A DNA stretch of 64,000 nt from contig NZ_BSSQ01000018.1 in NCBI RefSeq assembly GCF_030161375.1, positions 62,001 through 126,000 of the forward strand, in the 5' to 3' direction. Below the pieces are notes generated by a model that was not told where the DNA came from, searched no databases, and saw only the letters and a program-made list of their open reading frames with translations. Source of the stretch: Paenibacillus glycanilyticus (lineage in GTDB: Bacteria; Bacillota; Bacilli; Paenibacillales; Paenibacillaceae). Below are positions 57,234-64,000 of this stretch, in pieces. The translations under genes and the position numbers were made by a program. Within the stretch, counting starts at the first letter, position 1. Every line of letters starts with the position of its first letter.

Positions 57234-57557
57234 TTAGATCGACTTTGTCTCTGCTTTCTCTGTTTCCGCCGCGTACTTGCGCAGCTTCACCATGCATACA
57301 CCGATAACGGAAAAAAGCACCGTGACCCAAAAAGTAAACGCGCTTGGATGCTCGGTAGCCAATACCCACACCGGCCTCGAATTCGGATTCCACTCATTGC
57401 TTGCAAATTGCTCAAACCCGCCCGTTATGAAGAGCATCGCCCAAATCAAATAGACTTTTGCAATAACATAACCGGTGATGCAGCCAATAATTCCGCCGAA
57501 ATAATAATAAGGCTTCACTTTGTCCGCCGCGTTGCCAATGAGACCGCCGTTATCCAT
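57234..57557 (-). CDS. small membrane protein of unknown function
   Basis: A 107-residue protein with two or three membrane segments (about 18-48 and 74-92) and a charged C-terminus. I do not recognise the family. ATG 57557 has GGGGAGGA ten bases upstream. It ends 17 bases before the HD gene and is probably co-transcribed with it. Confidence 0.75.
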   Translation of the reverse strand: MDNGGLIGNAADKVKPYYYFGGIIGCITGYVIAKVYLIWAMLFITGGFEQFASNEWNPNSRPVWVLATEHPSAFTFWVTVLFSVIGVCMVKLRKYAAETEKAETKSI

Positions 57558-57646
57558 CCTTTATTGTTCCTCCCCAAACGATGACGTTTTGCGCCCTGTC
57601 ATTTTCTACCTATAATGTTATGCCACGTCCAACTCTAATCGCAAGA

Positions 57647-57677
57647 CAAAAAAACTCCGCCCATTAAGACGGAGTTT
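57647..57677 (-). terminator. intrinsic terminator after the GNAT gene
   Basis: On the - strand AAACTCCG pairs with CGGAGTTT and is followed by TTTTGTC. Confidence 0.88.
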
Positions 57678-57724
57678 CCCGCTTCCTTCTCTTCCAAACA
57701 TGCATCATGCGAAGATCCCTATTT

Positions 57725-58183
57725 CTATAACACCTTTTCATAACAAAGGCTAGATTCGCTATCCGCGTATTCCCCAAAACGTTCAATCTCGTAATACCCT
57801 TTACTTGCGTAAAAATGCAGCGCCTCCGGCTGCGGAGCTCCCGCTTCAAGGCGCATAACCCGGCGGTTCATGGCGATTGCCTTATTTTCCAATGAGGCTA
57901 GCACCATGCCCGCAATACCCTGCCTCCGGTAATCCGGGTCTACATAAAACCGTTTCAATTCAACGGTTGTCTCATCCAGCGGGCGAATAGCGCCGCAACC
58001 GACAGCTACACCATCTATATAGGCAACCATAAATACCATTTCCCGTACTTTCGGATCTGTAAAATCAACCGTAAACACATCGTCCGGATTGGGATAACGC
58101 TCTGCCAAATCCTCATCCAGCTTCCGAATTAATCGATGTAAATCTTCATTGTCGTGGTCAATTTGAACAATCGTCCGTTCCAT
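57725..58183 (-). CDS. GNAT N-acetyltransferase
   Basis: A 152-residue acetyltransferase. It has MVAYIDGVAVGCGAIRPLD, VELKRFYVDPDYRRQGIAGMVLASLE with the acetyl-CoA motif RRQGIAG, and ALHFYASKGYYEIERFGEY at the C-terminus. ATG 58183 is chosen because AGGAG lies six bases before it. It is a single gene with its own terminator, and the substrate is unknown. Confidence 0.93.
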   Translation of the reverse strand: MERTIVQIDHDNEDLHRLIRKLDEDLAERYPNPDDVFTVDFTDPKVREMVFMVAYIDGVAVGCGAIRPLDETTVELKRFYVDPDYRRQGIAGMVLASLENKAIAMNRRVMRLEAGAPQPEALHFYASKGYYEIERFGEYADSESSLCYEKVL

Positions 58184-58228
58184 AAAAGTCTCCTCTTTTC
58201 CAGTCATTCCGTTATGCATCCTATTCTA

Positions 58229-58262
58229 CCAAAAAAACAGGAGCCCATTCGGCCCCTGTTCC
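58229..58262 (-). terminator. intrinsic terminator after the copper amine oxidase gene
   Basis: On the - strand AACAGGGGCC pairs with GGCTCCTGTT and is followed by TTTTTGG. It begins right after the stop of the gene at 58266. Confidence 0.88.
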
Positions 58263-58265
58263 CTC

Positions 58266-60560
58266 TTATTTGCCGTTCAAATTCAGCGTTGGCGTCTGAT
58301 CGAAGAAGTTCCACGGCTTAAGCATCGTGTATACCCACTCCGTTGGCATGATCGGCCATTCCTCGGCGCGCGCCACATGCGTTGTCCCCGTTGTCATCCA
58401 GACGACGTTGTCCGTGTTAACGATTGGTTCATTGTCCGAAGTGAATAATCCAAGCCCAGTGTCCGTCATCGCGCGGTTCGGATATTTGCCTTCCGGATAA
58501 CGCTCGTTCTCGTAGTAACGGGTCACCCACAGCTGCTTGTCCATAAAGCTAACGCGGTTGAACAGCCACTCGTCTTCGCTGAAGTTCGCCCCTTTGGCGA
58601 TTGGATGGGTTCCGCCTGCATAAGGGATGATCTGATAGGAGACCGGATTGCCCACTTTGTTTTCTTTATTGGTATTGGTAACGAGACGGATCGTGGAAGC
58701 ATCGAACTTCTGAGCCGCTTCCTGCTCGGTTGGAACAATACGCGTCTCGGTCTGCATCGTGCTCTCGCGCGGGCCGCCTGCCGTGTTGTCCGCAACAACC
58801 GGATCAATCTCCATCAGGGAGTTTTGCTCGCCGTCCACGTCCATATCAAGACGGAAGTTATAAATATGCTGATGGGTTGTTCCGACGATGTTATGGTCAA
58901 TCAGCGTACCGTATTTCGTATCGTCGGCAGCCGTATCATCATGCATCGTGCTGGACTCTACCCCTTTAACGGCTTCGATGCCGGTTGCGCCGGCGTTAAT
59001 GCCGATGGTACCGTTTTGCGCAAATACCCAGTCGAAAATATAGTCATAGTTGCCAACCGTGCTGATCCAGCGTACAACAAGTTCGCGTCTTTCCGCGCTG
59101 ACATTGTCCTGTCCCATTTCTTGATGTTTATATTCCGGACCTGCGTAACGCTCGAAGATCGCCATCGCATTCGGAATGTGATACGCCGCGCCCGTATAAT
59201 CCGCAATTGTCGCATCCAGTAGCACCGAATTGTCCGGCACATCCTTGCCGCGGGCAAGAGAAGAGGTTAACGTTCCCATGCCGTATTCGCCCGAATCCAA
59301 ATAAGCTTTGAAATACCAGCCTACATCGGGATCGCCATAAGGCACAATCATGCCGCCAAGCGAGCCTTCGTACATAATTTTGCGTTTCTTGCCTTGATCG
59401 TTATAGGTAACCGTCGACAGTATTGGACCTACGCGGGAGTCGAGACGCAGATGGAAGTCCCAGTTCTGCCAATGAATCGTGTTGCCGGTAATCGTATAGT
59501 TCTTGCCTTCCGGCTCCGTAATCTCAAGCGGCTTCGAAGGCGTAGCGGCCGTCATATTGCTGCCGTCATACGGCGTTGGCTTCATCGGCACCGGCACTAC
59601 GCCGGCGTCCTCGATCTTGATAACCTTCTTCTGCTCCAGATCAACGACCGCAACCAGATTCTCGATCGGATGCGCCCAATAGTTGCCGTCTCCCGTGTTC
59701 AGGTAGGATACGACTTTCAGCAGACGTTTGTCCTGTTGCAACCCGTCTTTGCCATCGAAATAACCGACGGTCAGCGGAGTAGACACGACTTGCTTCACAT
59801 CGTTAATGCCGCGTTTCTTCAAGACAGCCGCGTATTCCGGGCTTTCTTCAATCGCCTTCTGTACCGTGCCGAAATCATCGATCAGCAACATGCCATGCGC
59901 GCCTTCAATCGGCTGCCATGCGGTTACTTTTTTGGTTACAAGATCAACCGTTCCTTCAATGACCTGTTTGCCGTCGAGGATAACGACTGCCGCCGAGCGG
60001 TTCGCGGTTACCGATGTCCCGTCAAGCGCAAACTTCCATACTTGGTCCTTCGGCGGTGCCTTTAACGTAATTTCCGTAAAGCGGTAGTTATCTCCGAATT
60101 TCCCTGCCGCCTTCAGAATCGTAACCGTCTCCGCGATCTCCTCGGAAGTGAGCGGATTAAGCGGGTTTGGCTTTTTCTCCACTTGGAACGTCTGGTCGAG
60201 TCCAGATTGGAACACTTCGCTCACGAAATGATGAGATACATAAGCGAGGTTTTTCTTCATAATAACCGGCGCTTCCATCTCCAGACGTTTGCCGTTGATT
60301 AAGGCAATATTAGAATTCTGCTTTACTTTCACTATCGTACTATTCTTCGTAATCGTGATCGTTCCCGAGAAGTTGTCCCATTTGACGGTTGCTCCAAATT
60401 CCTCGAGTGTCGTGCGCAGCGGCACAAAATCCTCCGAGCCGCCATGCGCTTCAGCTGTAGGAGCTGATAACGGCGCTACACCCCCGCTTCCGAAAGCGAC
60501 CGTTAATGCCGTGCCGATTGCTGCCGTTTTTTTGACAAGCGATGTTTTTTGTCTCTTCAT
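58266..60560 (-). CDS. secreted copper-containing primary-amine oxidase with N-terminal stalk domain
   Basis: A 764-residue enzyme that oxidises primary amines to aldehydes, ammonia and hydrogen peroxide. It has a signal peptide (about 1-38, ending AEA), then a copper amine oxidase-like N1 domain (about 40-125: FVPLRTTLEEFGATVKWDN; INGKRLEMEAPVI), then the N2/N3 and catalytic domains. Tyr505 in TVGNYDYIFDW is the topaquinone precursor. Copper ligands are in GTTHQHIYNF and the distal THVARAEEWPIMPTEW. ATG 60560 starts it. It is divergent from an AraC gene. Confidence 0.95.
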   Translation of the reverse strand: MKRQKTSLVKKTAAIGTALTVAFGSGGVAPLSAPTAEAHGGSEDFVPLRTTLEEFGATVKWDNFSGTITITKNSTIVKVKQNSNIALINGKRLEMEAPVIMKKNLAYVSHHFVSEVFQSGLDQTFQVEKKPNPLNPLTSEEIAETVTILKAAGKFGDNYRFTEITLKAPPKDQVWKFALDGTSVTANRSAAVVILDGKQVIEGTVDLVTKKVTAWQPIEGAHGMLLIDDFGTVQKAIEESPEYAAVLKKRGINDVKQVVSTPLTVGYFDGKDGLQQDKRLLKVVSYLNTGDGNYWAHPIENLVAVVDLEQKKVIKIEDAGVVPVPMKPTPYDGSNMTAATPSKPLEITEPEGKNYTITGNTIHWQNWDFHLRLDSRVGPILSTVTYNDQGKKRKIMYEGSLGGMIVPYGDPDVGWYFKAYLDSGEYGMGTLTSSLARGKDVPDNSVLLDATIADYTGAAYHIPNAMAIFERYAGPEYKHQEMGQDNVSAERRELVVRWISTVGNYDYIFDWVFAQNGTIGINAGATGIEAVKGVESSTMHDDTAADDTKYGTLIDHNIVGTTHQHIYNFRLDMDVDGEQNSLMEIDPVVADNTAGGPRESTMQTETRIVPTEQEAAQKFDASTIRLVTNTNKENKVGNPVSYQIIPYAGGTHPIAKGANFSEDEWLFNRVSFMDKQLWVTRYYENERYPEGKYPNRAMTDTGLGLFTSDNEPIVNTDNVVWMTTGTTHVARAEEWPIMPTEWVYTMLKPWNFFDQTPTLNLNGK

Positions 60561-60684
60561 CTGTTCGTCCTCCCCATTCTCTTGCGTCTTTCCTTAATGT
60601 TAGTTTAACTGACATAAATGACGGGGGTATTGTAAAAAACGGAACACACTCATATATGATGTTAGAAAATATAACTTAAGTGGA

Positions 60685-60714
60685 TTGACGGAAGCGTAAT
60701 CCCTTTGCTATTGT
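60685..60714 (+). promoter_or_regulatory. promoter of the AraC gene
   Basis: TTGACG at 60685, then 18 bases and TATTGT at 60709. It lies about 40 bases before the start codon at 60756. Confidence 0.45.
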
Positions 60715-60755
60715 TGTACGCATATCAGGCTTCACAAGAGGAGCGGACTACGATT

Positions 60756-61544
60756 ATGGAAGAGTTCATCAGCGGCATCCAATACGGCTTCGAATGGGAA
60801 ACCTCCCGCTACACGGAACGGAAAGTGCATTATGGCGGACAACCTGTCGTCTACTATCAGTTCACTACGGATGCTGCCGAGCGGCTTGTACGCGTCGTGC
60901 CGGATGGCTGCGTTGACCTTCTGTTCTGCTGCGACCCCGTTTATCCCTCCGCTAGTGTGTGCGGCACCGTGTTGCAGGGCAAAGAACACTACTTCCTCCC
61001 TCACACCACTTACTTCGGAGTACGTCTGTCCGCGAGACTCAGCCTGCTGCTGCCTAATCTTCCTCTAAAAGAAGTGATAGACGTTCAAATTCCGTTTGAG
61101 GATTCTCTGGCCAATTACAAAGATATGGGCGCGATCATTGCGGAACGCCCCGGTTTTATCGAGCGAATAACCTGCTTCGAGAAATATGCGATGCCGATTC
61201 TGGCTGGCGATGCTAGATCCATCCCCATGATCGATTATTGCGTAACAGCGATGCAGCGTTCGAACGGAGGCGTGACCATCCGCGATCTGGCGCAGGACAC
61301 CGGTTATTCCGATCGTTATATCCGCACGAAATTCGAACAATCTCTAGGCATATCCCCCAAGCTATACAATCGCATCATCCGGTTTCAGCGCGCGCTGGGC
61401 GGCATTACGCGGGGCGAATCTTCGCTGTCCGATGTCGCCATGGAAGGCGGTTATTTCGACCAGTCCCATTTCATGAAGGAATTCAAATCTTTCAGCCAAC
61501 TTACGCCTATTCAGCTCCGCAACCATCGGAAGTCCTCCTCTTAA
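60756..61544 (+). CDS. AraC-family regulator
   Basis: A 262-residue regulator. The N-terminal domain (about 1-150) has the RVVPDGCVDLLFCCD segment of AraC proteins with a DUF6597-like sensor. The C-terminal double helix-turn-helix reads IRDLAQDTGYSDRYIRTKFEQSLGISPKLY and LSDVAMEGGYFDQSHFMKEFKSF. ATG 60756 is chosen at GAGGAG, with a longer than usual spacer. It is divergent from the amine oxidase gene and upstream of an MFS gene; both are plausible targets. Confidence 0.9.
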   Translation: MEEFISGIQYGFEWETSRYTERKVHYGGQPVVYYQFTTDAAERLVRVVPDGCVDLLFCCDPVYPSASVCGTVLQGKEHYFLPHTTYFGVRLSARLSLLLPNLPLKEVIDVQIPFEDSLANYKDMGAIIAERPGFIERITCFEKYAMPILAGDARSIPMIDYCVTAMQRSNGGVTIRDLAQDTGYSDRYIRTKFEQSLGISPKLYNRIIRFQRALGGITRGESSLSDVAMEGGYFDQSHFMKEFKSFSQLTPIQLRNHRKSSS

Positions 61545-61686
61545 CCTACCGGCTTGTTCACCGCGCTTCAACTCGTCCTGCCCCCTTCTACTCAACTATC
61601 TGCCGCATGATTTCCGCTTTACATCAATACGATTAGAGGTAAGATGGTTAAGACAACACATTACATCTTGAAAGGACCTCTGTTCC

Positions 61687-62892
61687 ATGTCATCTACGCA
61701 TACCCTTCATACACCGGCAACTCCGGCAGCCCAAAATTCGCTATCCAAAGGGTTGCTGCTTCTGATGGCGTTCACCGCGGGAATGACGGTTGCCAATCTT
61801 TATTACAACCAGCCTTTGCTTGCGGATATCGGCCGCACTTTCGGCGTTGCTCCCGATAAAGTCGGGATTGTCTCTACCTGTACGCAGGTCGGCTACGCGC
61901 TTGGCATGTTCCTGTTCGTGCCGCTGGGCGACATTAAGGAGCGCAAAGGACTTATCACCGTCCTCTTGTCCCTTGTTTGTCTTTCTCTTATCGGGACGGC
62001 TGCCGCTCAGAATCTCGCATGGATGTATATCGCAAGCTTTGCGGTTGGCATCACAACGGTGGTGCCTCAAATTCTGATCCCGCTTGCCGCTACGCTAGCC
62101 TCCCCAAGCGAACAAGGGAAAGCGGTAGGCACCGTCACAAGCGGCCTGCTGCTTGGCATCCTTCTTACGCGCACCGTCTCCGGCTTAATCGGCGGGACCT
62201 GGGGTTGGCGGTTCATGTACGCTCTTGCCGCTGCCGCGATGCTTGCGCTGCTCATCCTGCTGCGCGCCAAACTTCCCGTAACCCGTCCCTCCGCGGAGCT
62301 GCGTTACGGCGAGCTGCTCGCTTCCATGGGCAAGCTAGTCAACAAATACGCCACGCTTCGCGAGTCTGCTTTAATTGGCGCGGCCAATTTTGCGGCCTTC
62401 AGCATTTTCTGGACGGCATTATCGTTCTATGTGGAAGGTAAGCCGTATCATTACAGCAGCCAAATTGCAGGCTTGTTCGGACTCATCGGGGCCGCAGGCG
62501 CATTAGGCGCTCCGTTCGTTGGCAGGCTAGCCGACCGAATCCCCACCAAATGGATGATTGGCGCCATGGTGTCCTTGAACATCATCGCTTATCTGCTGTT
62601 TGGACTGCTTGGCAGCATGTTATGGGCGCTGATCCTTGGCGTCATCCTTCTGGACCTCGGCGTACAAGGCACGCAAGTGGCCAATCAGACGCGCATCTAC
62701 GCGCTTGAACCTCCTGCCCGAAGCAGGCTTAACACCGTCCAAATGGTGACGACTTTTCTCGGCGGGGCAATCGGTTCCTCCGTCGGAAGTTACGCTTGGC
62801 ATGAATGGGGCTGGACGGGCGTTTGCTTCGCAGGCGGCATCGTTGGCTTGTTCAGCTTCTCCGTGTGGCTTGTTCATCGTCTGAAAGCCTAA
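61687..62892 (+). CDS. MFS transporter (12 segments)
   Basis: A 401-residue exporter. It has GMTVANLYYNQPLLADIGRTFGV in the first segment and loop, motif A-like FVPLGDIKERKGLI, and LFGLIGAAGALGAPFVGRLADRIPTKW in the second half. It belongs to the DHA1-like efflux group found next to AraC or TetR regulators. ATG 61687 has AAAGGA about 11 bases upstream. The substrate is unknown. Confidence 0.92.
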   Translation: MSSTHTLHTPATPAAQNSLSKGLLLLMAFTAGMTVANLYYNQPLLADIGRTFGVAPDKVGIVSTCTQVGYALGMFLFVPLGDIKERKGLITVLLSLVCLSLIGTAAAQNLAWMYIASFAVGITTVVPQILIPLAATLASPSEQGKAVGTVTSGLLLGILLTRTVSGLIGGTWGWRFMYALAAAAMLALLILLRAKLPVTRPSAELRYGELLASMGKLVNKYATLRESALIGAANFAAFSIFWTALSFYVEGKPYHYSSQIAGLFGLIGAAGALGAPFVGRLADRIPTKWMIGAMVSLNIIAYLLFGLLGSMLWALILGVILLDLGVQGTQVANQTRIYALEPPARSRLNTVQMVTTFLGGAIGSSVGSYAWHEWGWTGVCFAGGIVGLFSFSVWLVHRLKA

Positions 62893-62940
62893 AAAAAAGC
62901 GCTGTAAAACCGTCATCAACGGCTTTACAGCGCTTGTTTA
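62893..62940 (+). terminator. bidirectional terminator
   Basis: AAGCGCTGTAAA and CG pair with CGGCTTTACAGCGCTT (one base bulged), flanked by an A-run on the left and TGTTTATTT on the right. It lies between the MFS gene and the convergent glycosyltransferase gene. Confidence 0.85.
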
Positions 62941-62949
62941 TTTCATAAC

Positions 62950-64000
62950 TTAGGAACGCATCCGTTCCACCGCATTTTTCCTGGCTCGCTTATACCTGAC
63001 AGCCGGCCTTGCGCAAATGCGCCCCGCATACTGATCAAACACGCCAGCAAGCACATCGTGCTGGAACTGTTGCTTGGCTCGCTTGTAACCTTCGCGCACC
63101 AGTCGTTCGCGCAGCGGCGTATCGCTCGCGAGACGCACCACGGCATCCGTAATCTCCATAAGCGATTCTGGCTCTACAAGCAGTCCCGTCACTCCGTCAA
63201 GCACCGCTTCCGAGGCTCCTCCCGAACGTCCCGCAATGACCGGCACCCGGGCAGAAGCGGCTTCGAGGTATACGATCCCGAACCCTTCCGCATCGCCTTT
63301 CTCCAATTGCCGGCTTACCATAATGAACTGATTCGCCACGTTGTAATAATCATTCAGCTTCTCCGAGCCGCTAACACCGCCAACGAAGCGCACTCTCCCC
63401 GCAACGCCAACCGTCTCCGCCAACTTCTCCAGCCTGCCGCGGTCCGGTCCATCCCCAACAATCACATATACCGCATTCGGGATATGGCGGATAATAGCCG
63501 GCATAGCTTCAATGACGCGGTCATGCCCTTTGCGCGTAACGAGCCGTCCGACGGACATCAGCACATATTTCCCTTCCAGATCATGTTGCCTCAATAATGC
63601 TTCATCAGCCGGCTTTGATCGGAACAAGCTTTCGACTCCCGGATGAACAATGCCGATCCTGCTTGCTTGCACGCCATATTCTTCGACCAACCGACGCGTG
63701 AATTCACTGTTCGCGAGCACCCCGTCCGCCTGGCGCAAAATCAGCTTTACGATCTGGTTCAGACCGATAAAACGCCGAAACATCAGCATATCCATGCCAT
63801 GGACCGAAATGATATAACGACGGCCACCGAATAATTTAAACAATAGTCCTATAAAGCCAATCAACACATAGCCGTAAACCGTCACTTCAGGCTCCTCCTT
63901 GCGAAGCGTCCGTCTTACCTGCCTGAACAAACGGCCCCAGCTCGTGACATCCGCGCGCTCTCCGCGCATGAATGATCCTCTTATCGTCCGATAAGACTGT
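62950..64000 (-). CDS. GT4-family glycosyltransferase, 5' end beyond the window
   Basis: A retaining GT-B glycosyltransferase with at least 350 residues in view. The donor domain has VGRLVTRKGHDRVIEAMP, YVIVGDGPDRGRLEKLA and the E-x7-E motif in DAEGFGIVYLEAAS, then GGASEAVLDGVTGLLVEP. The acceptor domain is only partly present (ISVHGMDM). The frame stays open to the window edge and ATG 63969 lacks a ribosome binding site, so the first 40-60 residues of the usual N-terminus must lie outside. It probably works in capsule, teichoic acid or lipid glycosylation. Confidence 0.9.
   Translation of the reverse strand, partial: QSYRTIRGSFMRGERADVTSWGRLFRQVRRTLRKEEPEVTVYGYVLIGFIGLLFKLFGGRRYIISVHGMDMLMFRRFIGLNQIVKLILRQADGVLANSEFTRRLVEEYGVQASRIGIVHPGVESLFRSKPADEALLRQHDLEGKYVLMSVGRLVTRKGHDRVIEAMPAIIRHIPNAVYVIVGDGPDRGRLEKLAETVGVAGRVRFVGGVSGSEKLNDYYNVANQFIMVSRQLEKGDAEGFGIVYLEAASARVPVIAGRSGGASEAVLDGVTGLLVEPESLMEITDAVVRLASDTPLRERLVREGYKRAKQQFQHDVLAGVFDQYAGRICARPAVRYKRARKNAVERMRS

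Noticed and set aside
63967..63969. ATG 63969 as the true start of the glycosyltransferase
   Set aside because: There is no binding site, the frame is open to the window edge, and the usual N-terminal beta-strand and glycine-rich loop of GT4 enzymes are missing.

Overview
This window reads as a chromosomal segment of a Paenibacillus-like member of the Bacillales. The reasons are strong AGGAGG-type ribosome binding sites with many TTG and GTG starts, sigma-A promoters with 17-base spacers, intrinsic terminators after most operons, two YesM/YesN-type two-component pairs next to sugar ABC transporters, many AraC-type regulators, a TPP riboswitch before thiC, and a YvfRSTU-like ABC/two-component operon. 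I saw no rRNA, tRNA, insertion sequence, prophage or CRISPR array.

Layout. 1-2353 (-): an OmpR-type regulator, its kinase and the 5' part of galU, probably one operon. 2507-3448: trxB. 3517-12884: a sugar-acid locus with galactonate dehydratase, an SDR oxidoreductase and a binding-protein-dependent sugar ABC transporter, divergent from a YesM/YesN pair. 12872-21617: housekeeping and miscellaneous genes (membrane protein, Dps, DHA2 efflux pump, FAA hydrolase, Uup-type ABC-F, fumC, KDPG aldolase, a small Sm-like protein, a Dabb protein). 21676-27607: a split sulfonate-sulfur locus, with tauD-like and ssuA in one unit, ssuB and ssuC in the other, and a TetR gene plus an exonuclease gene between them. 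27727-34833: DMT transporter, a HisA of the eukaryotic HIS6 type, ExoA, an orphan oligopeptide-type binding lipoprotein with an AraC regulator, and a GH43 glycosidase. 35070-41816: an AT-richer accessory stretch of small, hypothetical and decayed genes. 41928-44139: TPP riboswitch and thiC. 44218-50112: a second sugar ABC transporter with its own YesM/YesN pair. 50180-64000: tautomerase and carboxymuconolactone decarboxylase-like genes with a divergent LysR gene, a YvfRSTU-like operon, a VOC protein, an HD hydrolase, a copper amine oxidase divergent from an AraC gene and an MFS gene, and a GT4 glycosyltransferase cut by the window edge.

The most interesting signal is a pair of leader RNAs, one before ssuA and one before ssuB. 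Each follows a near-consensus promoter. They share a 10-bp hairpin with a six-base loop whose pairs covary between the copies, then a GAATC...GATTC hairpin, then an intrinsic terminator whose 5' arm uses the same GATTC. This looks like a transcription-attenuation element coordinating the two halves of the sulfonate transporter, and I do not recognise it as a described riboswitch class. Also notable are a eukaryote-like HisA away from other his genes, two copies of a branched palindromic intergenic repeat placed between convergent genes, degenerate repeats between ssuB and ssuC, a sugar permease with a large extracytoplasmic insertion, and several gene remnants near 37-38.7 kb.
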